34,859 nucleotides of DNA. Source: Deltaproteobacteria bacterium. GTDB lineage: Bacteria; Desulfobacterota_D; UBA1144; Nemesobacterales; CSP1-2. The first letter of the stretch is position 1; every line of letters starts with the position of its first letter. Below are positions 26,038 to 34,798 of this stretch, in pieces. The notes under the pieces were generated by a model. It saw only the letters and a program-made list of their open reading frames with translations, did no database searches and was not told where the DNA came from. Location of the stretch: NCBI GenBank assembly GCA_016187835.1, contig JACPIY010000003.1, positions 1 through 34,859 on the forward strand, given 5' to 3'. A program made the translations under genes and the position numbers.

Positions 26038-26194
26038 GATTAAGAATCAGGTTGCTTCGTCGCCCTGAGTCATTCGACTTCTCTCAGGATATACCCTATC
26101 GAAGGGCTCCTCCCAATGACGGCCCTGATTATGCACAATAAACCAATGGAATTGGTATTACTGACCTTGAATGTGATTGATAATAATAGAAAAT

Positions 26195-26220
26195 CGAATG
26201 GCATGGTCCCATGCCATTCG
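26195..26220. repeat. Perfect 26-nt palindrome
   Basis: CGAATGGCATGG, TC, then CCATGCCATTCG: a 12-bp stem with a 2-nt loop. There is no gene close on either side and no T-run; role unknown. Confidence 0.7.
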
Positions 26221-26359
26221 TTATGGAATGATTTTATTATTGACATCCGAGACCTTATAAGTTTTCAGCAGCTGTAGCGCCTTTTATATCAATAGCATCA
26301 GTTACACAAGAAAGTAGAACTGCACAAAAAACGCGGACATCTCAGGCTCACGTGCTGCG

Positions 26360-26590
26360 CTACAGCTTCTTATCGCCGCTTTCGGAGATCAACAGCAAGC
26401 TCGTATCTGCGACCGTATATTCATATTCGGCGTATGTGTTATTGTCCCAGTGCAGGGTTAGTTTGCCGGCTTTAGCTTCCCACCAGCCTCGGTCTTCAGC
26501 ACCGACAGTATTCATCGAGATTGAATCGGATGCATCAGCGAATGCTTGGCTCCCTTGAACAAATCGCCCGTCCCGCCCGTTAAAAGCGTT
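26360..26590 (-). pseudogene. 3' remnant of a small beta-rich protein gene
   Basis: On the minus strand the frame ending at TAG (26360-26362) reads NGRDGRFVQGSQAFADASDS, then a run containing EDRGWWEAKAGKLTLHWDNN and TYAEYEYTV, ending LLLISESGDKKL. The beta-strand, Trp/Gly-rich pattern (RGWWEAKAGKL.LHWDN) is that of the C-terminal part of lipocalin-like small secreted proteins, though I cannot name the family. The frame is cut at its 5' side exactly where the transposase unit's inverted end begins (26591). It has no start codon of its own and is a truncated gene. Confidence 0.6.
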
Positions 26591-26611
26591 AAAAGGGGAC
26601 GCAACCCTTTT
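26591..26611. repeat. Left inverted end of the RAYT unit
   Basis: AAAAGGG-GACGCAA-CCCTTTT, exact reverse complement of 27309-27329. Confidence 0.85.
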
Positions 26612-26614
26612 ATT

Positions 26615-27286
26615 TTAAACTTTCTTTGGTCGTCCAATCGGACGATAATGTAATACTCTACCTGCTATTCTTTCAAATATCTTTACAAACTTCTCAGAAC
26701 CACTTGGAAGCCCCTTATACGTATTTCTCCTTATTATCTCTACTTTATCTCTATCTTCTCCCTCCGCTAACCACTTTCTCCAATCCCCTATCTCCTCAAA
26801 CCTCTCCCACCATTCGCTCCTTCTCGTCAACACCTCATCTTCTATCAACTTACAATGCCCTGCTGCACTACTCCACCTGTAGTCCTCCGCTTTCCTAACC
26901 ATCCTAGCCCTTACAGGATTACTCTCTATATATCTTATCGCTACCCATAAATACTCATCATCTAGCGGTGATGAAAAATACCTGCCCTGCCACAAATGCC
27001 CCTTCCACCCTTTCTCCCTGTTTATCCTCTGTGCATATTTCATATGAAGCGGTCTCAAAACTCTTTCTAAACCTTCCCCTTTTGCCGGTACAGCAACAAG
27101 ATGCATGTGATTGGTCATAAGACAATATGCCAAAATATCTACTTCGTGCTTATGACAATACTCCTTAAGCCATGTTAAAAACAACTTGTAGTCTTCGTCA
27201 GTAAAAAACACATCTTCTCGTCTGTTTCCTCGCTGAGTTATATGATGGGGAACTCCGGCAAATATTACCCTTGGATGTCTCGGCAT
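26615..27286 (-). CDS. REP-associated tyrosine (Y1, HUH) transposase
   Basis: A 223-aa single-strand DNA transposase of the Y1_Tnp family (TnpA_REP/RAYT type). The N-terminus has the typical [17 protein letters not shown] (residues 12-28). The HUH metal motif is TNHMHLV (His60 and His62). The catalytic tyrosine is Tyr119 in [23 protein letters not shown] and [10 protein letters not shown] are further family marks. The length and the C-terminal extension (about 150-223) are as in RAYTs rather than the 140-aa IS200 TnpA. It sits alone between inverted hairpin repeats and appears intact, so it may still be able to act on its ends or on matching repeats elsewhere in the genome. Confidence 0.9.
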   Translation of the reverse strand: MPRHPRVIFAGVPHHITQRGNRREDVFFTDEDYKLFLTWLKEYCHKHEVDILAYCLMTNHMHLVAVPAKGEGLERVLRPLHMKYAQRINREKGWKGHLWQGRYFSSPLDDEYLWVAIRYIESNPVRARMVRKAEDYRWSSAAGHCKLIEDEVLTRRSEWWERFEEIGDWRKWLAEGEDRDKVEIIRRNTYKGLPSGSEKFVKIFERIAGRVLHYRPIGRPKKV

Positions 27287-27308
27287 AAAATAATTATATC
27301 ACCAGGTA

Positions 27309-27329
27309 AAAAGGGTTGCGTCCCCTTTT
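27309..27329. repeat. Right inverted end of the RAYT unit
   Basis: Exact reverse complement of 26591-26611; the truncated integrase frame begins just beyond it. Confidence 0.85.
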
Positions 27330-27331
27330 TC

Positions 27332-28006
27332 CCCCTTTTTCCCAAAAGATTGCCGACGGTTCTAACCAGAGAAGAAACACTCAAGATTATCCAGTGTATG
27401 TCAGGTTTGCACCAACTGATGGCAAAGCTCCTGTATGGAAGCGGACTACGTCTTTCCGAATGCGTCGAGATGCACGTTAAGGACATTGATTTCACACAGC
27501 GCCAGATCACTATCCGTGACGCCAAAGGTATGCAGGATCGAGTGACCATGCTTCCAGAGAGTTTGGTTAAGCCGTTACGGGAACACCTGGAACGCGTGAA
27601 AAAGTTACACCAAGAAGACCTAAAGAAAGGCGGGGGCTCGGTTTATCTTCCCTTTGCTCTGGGACGTAAATACCCTAGCGCCAGTCGTGATTGGGGCTGG
27701 CAATATGTATTTCCATCGGCTCGCTTGGCGAGGGACCCTCGTGACGGCATCCTTCGCAGGTATTACATGAGCGAAACGACATTGCAAAGAGCAGTCCACA
27801 AGGCAACGCGACTGTCGGGCGTCAATAAACCCGTCGGTTGCCACACCTTTCGCCATAGTTTTGCCACGCACCTGCTTCAAAACGGTTATGACATTCGAAC
27901 CGTGCAAGAGCTGCTGGCACACAAGGATGTCAAAACCACAATGATTTATACGCACGTTCTGAATCGGAGAGGAATGGCGGTGCGAAGCCCGATTGATCTT
28001 CTTTGA
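27332..28006 (+). pseudogene. intI: Integron-type tyrosine integrase, 5'-truncated
   Basis: The C-terminal catalytic part of an IntI-like recombinase: [15 protein letters not shown], then [20 protein letters not shown] (first catalytic Arg), [13 protein letters not shown], and [20 protein letters not shown] (HxxR), [20 protein letters not shown] (His and nucleophile Tyr). The run [20 protein letters not shown] with [12 protein letters not shown] matches the extra segment that sets integron integrases apart from XerC/D. The usual N-terminal SAM-like domain (about 80 or more residues) is missing. The frame stays open back to 27242, but that part is transposase-unit DNA with no integrase likeness. 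The break coincides with the RAYT unit's right end. All catalytic residues survive, yet without the arm domain it should be inactive. Confidence 0.85.
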
Positions 28007-28065
28007 CCACTTCGTATTTTTCTATGTGATCGTAGAGAATCGTCGAGAAAGTATATACGGCTAGT

Positions 28066-29679
28066 TTAAACCGAAAGCGACGACTTGTACTCCATCACCA
28101 CTTTTATAAAATCCCTGAAAAGCGGATGCGGGTTAAGCGGGGTAGACTTAAACTCCGGATGGAATTGACATCCGACAAACCATGGATGGTTTTTTATTTC
28201 TATCATCTCCACAAGTTTTCCATCCGGGGAAATGCCGCTTAGCACCAAACCGTGTTTCTCGAACGTCTCGTGGTAGCGGTTATTAACCTCATATCTATGC
28301 CTGTGACGCTCTGAGATTTCGTCGGACTTATAGGCGCTATGAGCAAGAGTCCCCTTTTTAAGCAGACAAGTATATGCTCCAAGCCTCATCGTTCCCCCTT
28401 TATCTCTAATTGTCTTCTGACCCTCCATTAGGTCAACTACAGGATGAGGGATGTCGGACCCAAATTCACTTGAATGAGCACCCTGGAGACCGCAGACGTT
28501 TCTTGCAAATTCAACCACAGCCATCTGCATTCCAAGACATATTCCAAAGAAAGGCACTTTTCGCTCTCTTGCAAACCCAATTGCCTTAATCTTCCCTTCA
28601 AAACCTCGCTTTCCAAACCCTCCGGGAACCAGTATTCCATGAACATCACCGAGCAATGTTTCCACCCCATTTGACTCAATATCTTCAGAGTCCACGTATT
28701 TTATGATTACTTTAGAATCATTCGCAATTCCACCGTGTGCCAACGCTTCATGGAGACTCTTATAAGCGTCCTTCAAACTCACGTATTTTCCTACAACGCC
28801 TATCGTCACATCGGATTGGACATTTGTGAATTTATCTACAATCGCTTTCCATTGAGATATATCAGGCCTTTTAGTCCACATATTAAGCGATTCAATTATT
28901 ATTTCATCGAGTCCCTCCTGATGGAAAATAATGGGAACCTCGTAAATTGTCTCCACATCCTTTGCTGTTATAACCGCTTCGATTTTGACGTTGCAAAAAA
29001 GGGCAATTTTTTCTTTTATCTCTCTCGAAAGAAACCGATCCGTACGGCAGAGAATTACATCAGGCTGGATTCCAATTTGAAGCAATTCCTTCACGCTATG
29101 CTGAGTGGGTTTCGTTTTTAACTCCCCGGCTGGAGCGACATAGGGAACGTAAGTAAGATGCACAAAAAGGGTATTCCCTCTTCCCAAATCGGCTCTCATC
29201 TGCCTTACGGCCTCGAGGAATGGGAGGCTTTCAATATCTCCAACAGTGCCGCCGATTTCCACTATAACCACATCGTTATCGTCCGCAACATCGAGAATTC
29301 TGGACTTTATCTCATCCGTTATGTGGGGGATTACTTGGACTGTTTGTCCAAGGTATTTTCCCTCTCTCTCTTTGGTTATGACCGAATCATAAACCTTTCC
29401 AGTAGTAAAGTTATTTTTCTGTGTGAGATTAGCATGAGTGAATCGCTGATAATGTCCTAAGTCCAAATCCGTCTCCGCACCATCATCTGTGACATAAACC
29501 TCCCCATGTTGATACGGGTTCATCGTCCCTGGGTCAATGTTGATGTATGGGTCGAGTTTTTGAAGCGTCACTCTCAGTCCCCTGCTTTCAAGAAGCGCTC
29601 CAATTGAAGCGGCAGCAAGCCCCTTTCCAAGAGAAGACATAACACCGCCCGTAACAAATATGTATTTAGTTTTATTCAT
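28066..29679 (-). CDS. pyrG: CTP synthase
   Basis: Makes CTP from UTP, ATP and glutamine. Synthetase domain at residues 1-265 with [17 protein letters not shown] and [20 protein letters not shown]; glutamine amidotransferase domain from about 290 with [12 protein letters not shown] (nucleophile Cys381 from this start) and [18 protein letters not shown] near the end. The length of 537 is normal. Two ATGs compete: 29688 leaves only one base between GGGGA and the codon, while 29679 (MNKTKYIF) has AAGGGG at a normal distance and the family's usual N-terminus, so I choose 29679. It is monocistronic here; no kdsA or eno follows. Confidence 0.96.
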   Translation of the reverse strand: MNKTKYIFVTGGVMSSLGKGLAAASIGALLESRGLRVTLQKLDPYINIDPGTMNPYQHGEVYVTDDGAETDLDLGHYQRFTHANLTQKNNFTTGKVYDSVITKEREGKYLGQTVQVIPHITDEIKSRILDVADDNDVVIVEIGGTVGDIESLPFLEAVRQMRADLGRGNTLFVHLTYVPYVAPAGELKTKPTQHSVKELLQIGIQPDVILCRTDRFLSREIKEKIALFCNVKIEAVITAKDVETIYEVPIIFHQEGLDEIIIESLNMWTKRPDISQWKAIVDKFTNVQSDVTIGVVGKYVSLKDAYKSLHEALAHGGIANDSKVIIKYVDSEDIESNGVETLLGDVHGILVPGGFGKRGFEGKIKAIGFARERKVPFFGICLGMQMAVVEFARNVCGLQGAHSSEFGSDIPHPVVDLMEGQKTIRDKGGTMRLGAYTCLLKKGTLAHSAYKSDEISERHRHRYEVNNRYHETFEKHGLVLSGISPDGKLVEMIEIKNHPWFVGCQFHPEFKSTPLNPHPLFRDFIKVVMEYKSSLSV

Positions 29680-30064
29680 TAAAGGCATTCCCCTTCAAGA
29701 GATTTTCAAAGTCCATATAGGCTTAATATAAAAGGAATAAGCATTAATATATTCAAAACTCAAAAATCTTGCAACTTTAATCAATTACTGACTGGAGAGT
29801 AAAACGTAGGGAATGCATAATGACTTTTCAAATATTAACCTTGTAATAGATAACCTTAAACACACTCCCTTTGGATCCCTATTCCAGATTCTACCTGGTA
29901 GGGGTAGGTAATAAGGATGTTGGAACAGACAGGAATGTCTGTTCTACCAGAAATCATGATATGGTGGGTCAGACATTCTTGTCTGACAACCATCTAGCCT
30001 ACCAGCAAGCATGCCCTGAACATGCCGAAAGGACTGGTGGTCTACCCTACTTTAGCCAATATCC
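29680..30064. repeat. Gene-free gap with paired hairpins
   Basis: No gene. It contains two hairpins close together: GAACAGACA-GGAA-TGTCTGTTC (29923-29944, followed by CTACCAG, with CTGGTAG at about 29895 as the outer arm) and GTCAGACA-TTCT-TGTCTGAC (29968-29987). The inner stems share CAGACA/TGTCTG. A further CTACC...GGTAG-type pair lies to 30053. Looks like a composite of the GTAG hairpin family. Confidence 0.65.
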
Positions 30065-30661
30065 CTATATTTTCTTCTGTCCATTGAGATACATGATGAG
30101 CGCTTTTACCGCTCGTCCTCTATGACTTATCAGGTTTTTTTCCTGAGGAGAAAGCTCCGCCATGGTTTTATTTAACTCGGGTAGAAAGAAAACAGGGTCA
30201 TATCCGAACCCTCCCCCGCCTCTCGGTTTATCCAAGATGACTCCCTCGCAAGTTCCCTCCACGATAATCTCTTGACCACCCGGAAATACAAGTGCGAGAT
30301 TACAGACAAATCTCGCCTTTCTGTCAGTTATGCCGTTTAGTTCTTTAAGAAGTTTCTTTATGTTTTCTTTATCCCCTGCATTTTCCCCCGCGTATCTCGA
30401 TGAAAAAATCCCCGGACGTCCTCCAAGAGCCTCAACCTCTAATCCGGAATCATCCGCAAGAGTAGTTTTTTTAGTAAATACAGCAATAGCACGTGCCTTT
30501 TTAAGCGCATTCTCACCGAATGTTTTTCCATCTTCAACGATATTCGGAAAGGAATCATAATTGTTCAAAGATGTTATTTTCTCGAATATTCCGTCAAGAA
30601 GATCGGCAAACTCCTTCGCCTTTCCCTGGTTTGTAGTGGCAATCACAATCTCTTTTATCAT
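30065..30661 (-). CDS. rdgB: XTP/dITP diphosphatase (RdgB/HAM1)
   Basis: A house-cleaning pyrophosphatase that removes non-canonical purine triphosphates (XTP, dITP, ITP) from the nucleotide pool. 198 aa, normal for the family. Motifs: IATTNQGKAKEFADLL (7-22), TLADDSGLEVEALGGRPGIF (67-86, catalytic acidic Asp70/71), GGFGYDPVF (150-158) and MAELSPQEKNLISHRGRA (167-184). It follows rph on the same strand with a 90-nt spacer that holds a long hairpin; rph-rdgB is a common gene pair. Confidence 0.95.
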   Translation of the reverse strand: MIKEIVIATTNQGKAKEFADLLDGIFEKITSLNNYDSFPNIVEDGKTFGENALKKARAIAVFTKKTTLADDSGLEVEALGGRPGIFSSRYAGENAGDKENIKKLLKELNGITDRKARFVCNLALVFPGGQEIIVEGTCEGVILDKPRGGGGFGYDPVFFLPELNKTMAELSPQEKNLISHRGRAVKALIMYLNGQKKI

Positions 30662-30671
30662 AATTCACCTA

Positions 30672-30752
30672 TCGAGTGTTAGGTATTAGGTGTTGGGTAA
30701 CAGGCATAACTAAAACCTAAAAACCAACACCTAACACCTAATACCTGAAACC
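30672..30752. repeat. Long hairpin between rph and rdgB
   Basis: GGTATTAGGTGTTGG on one arm and CCAACACCTAA...TACC on the other, with a 7-nt CACCTAA duplicated in the second arm. The spacer is built almost entirely from ACCTAA/TTAGGT heptamer variants. It may moderate read-through from rph to rdgB or stabilise mRNA; no T-run. Confidence 0.65.
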
Positions 30753-31468
30753 TAATCAGCCAGAATCTCCCTCTGCTTTGCTATAAGCCTTAGGATCCCT
30801 TTCTCAGCAATGTTGATCATTTGACTGAGCTCGTCTTTGCTAAAAGGTTTTCTCTCCGCGGTCCCCTGAACCTCCACTAAAAGCCGAGAGGCAGTCATTG
30901 CGACATTCATATCCAACTCTGCCTTTGAATCTTCCTCATAGCTTAGATCCAAGACCGCCTTACCATCTATCATTCCGACACTCACTGCAGCTACGAAATC
31001 TATGATTGGATTTTCCTGTAATATCCCATCACGCAAGAGGTATTGGACAGCATCAGTAAGGGCAACGAATGCCCCGGTGATTGAAGCCGTGCGCGTTCCA
31101 CCATCGGCCTGAAACACATCACAGTCAACTATAATAGTTCTTTCACCAAGCTTATCCATATTAACTACGGCTCTAAGGGCACGACCAACAATTCTTTGAA
31201 TCTCCTGTGATCTGCCGCCGACCCTTCCTCTTACGGCATCACGGGTGTTTCTGCTCTTTGTAGACCTAGGGAGCATCGAGTATTCCGCAGTAATCCATCC
31301 TTTACCGGTTTCCCGAAGAAATGGAGGGACACTTTCTTCAATAGTCGCAGTGCATATAACTTTAGTTTCTCCCATCTCAATAAGTGCCGACCCCTCGGGG
31401 TATTTCATCGCTCCACGAGTGATCTTGACAGGCCTTAGCTCGTCAGCTTTTCTTCCATCCGTACGCAT
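30752..31468 (-). CDS. rph: Ribonuclease PH
   Basis: A phosphate-dependent 3' exoribonuclease that trims tRNA precursors. 238 aa, standard. It begins with [15 protein letters not shown], has [17 protein letters not shown] (61-77), [18 protein letters not shown] and the phosphate-binding [19 protein letters not shown] (116-134). AAAGGAG lies 9 nt before the ATG. First gene of a probable rph-rdgB operon. The frame is complete and unlike the frameshifted rph of E. coli K-12. Confidence 0.96.
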   Translation of the reverse strand: MRTDGRKADELRPVKITRGAMKYPEGSALIEMGETKVICTATIEESVPPFLRETGKGWITAEYSMLPRSTKSRNTRDAVRGRVGGRSQEIQRIVGRALRAVVNMDKLGERTIIVDCDVFQADGGTRTASITGAFVALTDAVQYLLRDGILQENPIIDFVAAVSVGMIDGKAVLDLSYEEDSKAELDMNVAMTASRLLVEVQGTAERKPFSKDELSQMINIAEKGILRLIAKQREILAD

Positions 31469-32209
31469 GTATTAGAACTCCTTTGTTATTATCTTAATAA
31501 AGATTACACAGTCGAAGTATTAGTTTAAATAAATCCAAAAAAATATCGACACCTTGTTACGTGGAATTTAAAGAGAATCAAAATATCGTAGAGACGCATC
31601 GCAATATGTCTCTAAAAATGTATACCCGATTAAGTCTGTCCCCGGCTGCTTTAAGCGGGGGCGTTCGGGCACGACAACGTAAACATGCCTAATATGTGCT
31701 AGTAAATAAAATTACTTTATCTATTCTCCTGGTTGCAAAATGCTTCTTCTAAATAAATACTAACTCAAAGAAATCAACTACTCTGTAGCAATCTGCATGG
31801 TATGATCTTACAATATTACCACCACGACTGTCATTGCGAGGAGCCCTTCGACGGAATTTACACTGAGCACTTCGATTCTCTCAGTGCAGGCTCCGCGAAT
31901 GTGCTCAGGATAAACTCCGCGACGAAACAATCTGATATTGAGCTTGTCATTGCGAGTCCTTCGACTCGGCTCGGGATAAATTCCACGAGAAATCAAGATG
32001 TCTCACAGGTCCTTCGCTTTCACTCAGGACATGGTTCGACATGACAAATGGATGAAAAAAGAGATTCTTCACGTGATTTACACTGAACGAAGCATGCCCT
32101 GAACGTAACCGAAGGGTGAATGTGTTAGCAATGACAATATAGTGGAAACCCTGTCACAAGCAGGCTACAGGGAATTGCCAAGTTAATTAGGAATTGTAGG
32201 GTTAAATTT
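31469..32209. repeat. Gene-free repeat block
   Basis: No gene seen in 741 nt. A GTAG hairpin (GTAGAGACGCAT / ATATGTCTCTA) lies at 31588-31613. From about 31829 to 32140 there is a mosaic of TCATTGCGAG/AATGACA units, including copy B of the 106-nt repeat (31945-32050) and, at about 32069-32188, a direct copy of the unit at 21191-21306. Short frames through this block are shadows of the repeats. Confidence 0.75.
31945..32050 (-). repeat. 106-nt repeat, copy B
   Basis: Perfect reverse complement of 25932-26037, compared base by base across all 106 positions. Confidence 0.9.
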
Positions 32210-32794
32210 ATGTACAAAATCTATTTGAGTAAATCCTTATTCATTATAGTAATCTTAATTTTCCTATTTGCAATCTCGTCTTATCCAAAAGACATATATA
32301 AATGGGTTGATAAAGACGGCAATCTTCACTTTACAGATAACCACGCACTCATTCCCAAAGATAAAGTAGGTGAAGCCGATATGATAGATGAGAAGGAAAG
32401 CGAAACGGATGGAAAAGGAGAATTCGACGTTGTAGAAATATCTCCCGCTCCCTTAGAAGAGGAAAATCTTGAAGTGGATTCAGAAGAGGATAGAGAAAAT
32501 GAAGAGACTCTTAGAGAATTTTGGGGAAGTCGCGTGCTGGAAATAGGCTCTAAGGAAAAAGCAATTTCAGAAGAGATTGAAAATACAGAACGACAAATTA
32601 GATATAAAAAGAGAGAGGTTGATTACCTGCTTATAAACGGTTACTCCGCTGACTATTCTATTCTAGAGCTTAGGTATCTGGATGACTATCTAAAAGACCT
32701 GGAATATCAAATGAGTCTAGTAGATCAGGAAAGAGAAAACCTGAAACAAAAAGCTCGCAGACAGAGTATCCCTCCCGGTTATCTCAGGCCATGA
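32210..32794 (+). CDS. DUF4124 domain secreted coiled-coil protein
   Basis: 194 aa with an N-terminal signal or anchor helix (FIIVILIFLFAISSYP). A DUF4124-type motif follows (KDIYKWVDKDGNLHFTDN, residues 27-44), a short beta unit common at the N-termini of exported proteobacterial proteins. Residues 60-105 are strongly acidic. Residues 110-180 form a charged coiled coil (EKAISEEIENTERQIRYKKR), ending in IPPGYLRP. Function unknown; a periplasmic scaffold is plausible. It stands alone between a repeat block and pckG, with no good RBS visible. Confidence 0.75.
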   Translation: MYKIYLSKSLFIIVILIFLFAISSYPKDIYKWVDKDGNLHFTDNHALIPKDKVGEADMIDEKESETDGKGEFDVVEISPAPLEEENLEVDSEEDRENEETLREFWGSRVLEIGSKEKAISEEIENTERQIRYKKREVDYLLINGYSADYSILELRYLDDYLKDLEYQMSLVDQERENLKQKARRQSIPPGYLRP

Positions 32795-32808
32795 AATACC
32801 CCAATAAA

Positions 32809-32832
32809 GTAGGGGGAGGACTTCGGTCCTAC
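32809..32832. repeat. GTAG hairpin with TTCG loop
   Basis: GTAG, then AGGAC-TTCG-GTCCT and AC. A very stable tetraloop 14 nt after the DUF4124 stop; it may serve as a transcript end, though no T-run follows. Confidence 0.6.
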
Positions 32833-32874
32833 AAATATCCTAGTACCGTTTTTTAACAAAGATTTCCGAGAAAT

Positions 32875-32900
32875 GTAGTGCTCGTTCCCCGAACGAGCCT
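32875..32900. repeat. GTAG hairpin
   Basis: GTAGT, then GCTCGTTC-CCC-GAACGAGC. A second hairpin between the convergent DUF4124 and pckG genes. Confidence 0.65.
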
Positions 32901-32992
32901 TAGAGCTGATGAGGGCATTACCCCCTACAATCTTCCGGTGTAATGCCATAAATAGAAAAGTCATCAATACCTAATTTCTTTCTTAAAAGGTA

Positions 32993-34798
32993 TTAGCTTG
33001 ATCGCCAAAGATTAGACAGAATAAGCTCGCGGATGAATATAAGTTCCTTTGGCAGTTTATCATACAACTTTATAAATAACTCTTCATGTGAAAGGACCTC
33101 TCTCTTCCACATATCACTATCTACACGCATCAATTCTTGAAATTTTTCCTTGGTAAAACTCTCCAAACCCCTCCAATCAATATCCTCGTACCGGGGCATT
33201 TTCCCGATAGGATTTTCAACACCATAAGCTCGACTGTTTGCTCGGTCAACAATCCATTTTAAAACCCGCATATTTTCTTCGAATCCTGGCCAGACGAATT
33301 TACCATTCTCATCCTTCCGGAACCAATTGACGGAGAAAATGGGAGGAGGATCAGGAATCCTCGGTCCAAAATTCAACCAATTATTAAAGTAGTCAGCCAT
33401 GTGATAACCGCAAAACGGCAACATAGCAAATGGGTCGCGACGTGCTTCTCCAACTTTACCAGCGGCAGCAGCGGTAGTTTCGGAACCCATCGTGGCTGCG
33501 AGATATACACCATAACTCCAGTTTGAAGCCTCATAAACAAGAGGCACAACGTCGCTGCGTCTTCCGCCAAAAATAAAGGCTTTGACGGGCACGCCATCAG
33601 GATTTTCCCAATCAGGATCAATGGACGGACACTGGCTGGCAGGAGCAGTGAACCTTGAATTGGGATGAGCGGCAGGTCTTCCGCAGTCAGGCGTCCAGGG
33701 CTTTCCCTGCCAATCAAGTAATTCAGCGGGAGGCGTGTCTGTCATTTCTTCCCACCACACATCGCCATCGGGCGTTAGTGCAACGTTTGTAAATATCGAG
33801 TTTCGGCTGATAGAAGCCATAGCGTTGGGATTGGATTTTTTCGAAGTGCCCGGGGCAACGCCAAAAAACCCTGCCTCCGGGTTAATCGCATAGAGTTTGC
33901 CATCCTCACCCGGCTTGATCCAGGCAATATCATCTCCCACCGTTGTGACTTTCCATCCTTTGAAGGCAGCAGGCGGAACCAGCATCGCGAAATTGGTCTT
34001 CCCGCATGCGCTGGGAAACGCCGCAGTTACGTAGGTCTTCTCGCCTTCTGGGGATTCAACTCCGAGAATAAGCATGTGCTCGGCAAGCCATCCTCCTTCT
34101 CTAGCAATAACAGAGGCTATTCTCAAGGCAAAACATTTTTTGCCGAGCAGTGCATTTCCTCCGTAACCGCTTCCGTAAGACCATATAGAACGCTCTTCCG
34201 GAAAGTGGACGATGTATTTGGTTTTGCTGCAGGGCCACCGGACGTCTTTCTCGCCCTGTTTAAGAGGCATACCGACTGAATGTAGGCAGGGGACAAATTC
34301 TTCATTCCCAAGTATATCCAGCACGGCTTTTCCCATTCGGGTCATAATCCTCATGCTGGCAACAACGTATGGTGAATCAGTGAGTTGAACTCCGATATGT
34401 GCGAGGTGTGAACCTAAAGGACCCATGCTGAAAGGAATTACATACATAGTTCGACCATGCATGGAACCTTTAAAAAGACCAAACAAGATTTCTTTCATCT
34501 CCTTGGGCTCCATCCAGTTGTTAGTAGGACCTGCATCACTTTTATTGACACTACAGATGAAAGTGCGGTCTTCAACACGGGCAACGTCGCTGGGATCAGA
34601 CCTTACGAGGTAACTGTTGGGCCGTTTCTTTTCATTTAACCTGATGGCCGTTCCGGATTTTAACATAAGACCGAACATATCATCATATTCCCTTTCAGAA
34701 CCGTCGCACCAGTGAACTTCTTCCGGCTTACACAGGGTGACCATCTCCTGAACCCAATTTCTCAATTTGTCGTTTTTCACATAATTCGGCAAATCCAT
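32993..34798 (-). CDS. pckG: Phosphoenolpyruvate carboxykinase (GTP)
   Basis: Interconverts oxaloacetate + GTP with PEP + CO2 + GDP, the first committed step of gluconeogenesis. 601 aa, normal for the GTP family and unlike the shorter ATP type. The P-loop has the GTP-family cysteine: [12 protein letters not shown] (262-273, Cys265). Metal and substrate segments include [13 protein letters not shown] (209-221), [10 protein letters not shown] (285-294) and the C-terminal aromatic guanine-binding region (FPFCGYH-like [16 protein letters not shown]). The start is supported by AGGAGG 5-6 nt before the ATG. It is the last gene; only 61 nt of upstream DNA is visible, so the promoter cannot be judged. 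Confidence 0.97.
   Translation of the reverse strand: MDLPNYVKNDKLRNWVQEMVTLCKPEEVHWCDGSEREYDDMFGLMLKSGTAIRLNEKKRPNSYLVRSDPSDVARVEDRTFICSVNKSDAGPTNNWMEPKEMKEILFGLFKGSMHGRTMYVIPFSMGPLGSHLAHIGVQLTDSPYVVASMRIMTRMGKAVLDILGNEEFVPCLHSVGMPLKQGEKDVRWPCSKTKYIVHFPEERSIWSYGSGYGGNALLGKKCFALRIASVIAREGGWLAEHMLILGVESPEGEKTYVTAAFPSACGKTNFAMLVPPAAFKGWKVTTVGDDIAWIKPGEDGKLYAINPEAGFFGVAPGTSKKSNPNAMASISRNSIFTNVALTPDGDVWWEEMTDTPPAELLDWQGKPWTPDCGRPAAHPNSRFTAPASQCPSIDPDWENPDGVPVKAFIFGGRRSDVVPLVYEASNWSYGVYLAATMGSETTAAAAGKVGEARRDPFAMLPFCGYHMADYFNNWLNFGPRIPDPPPIFSVNWFRKDENGKFVWPGFEENMRVLKWIVDRANSRAYGVENPIGKMPRYEDIDWRGLESFTKEKFQELMRVDSDMWKREVLSHEELFIKLYDKLPKELIFIRELILSNLWRSS

Larger units (their letters stand above)
25664..26359. 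repeat. Gene-free stretch with TCATTGCGAG repeats
   Basis: No gene seen. From about 25864 to 26130 it carries repeat units of the TCATTGCGAG/AATGAC class. Within it, 25932-26037 is one arm of a perfect 106-nt inverted pair with 31945-32050. A separate hairpin lies at 26195-26220. CTGTAGCGC (26269-26277) and GCGCTACAG (26357-26365) form a widely spaced inverted pair around the end of the next remnant. Confidence 0.65.
26591..27329 (-). mobile_element. Compact RAYT/IS200-like unit with 21-bp inverted ends
   Basis: A 739-bp unit holding only a Y1 transposase gene. It is bounded by perfect 21-bp inverted repeats (26591-26611 and 27309-27329; arms AAAAGGG...CCCTTTT). Each repeat can itself fold into a hairpin with a 7-bp stem and a GACGCAA loop. 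The transposase stop lies only 3 nt from the left repeat. Both flanking genes (the beta-protein remnant and the integrase) are truncated right at the unit's ends, so its arrival involved loss of host DNA. Hairpin ends fit HUH Y1 transposases, though classic IS200/IS605 ends are not inverted copies; REP-bounded RAYT units are. Confidence 0.75.
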
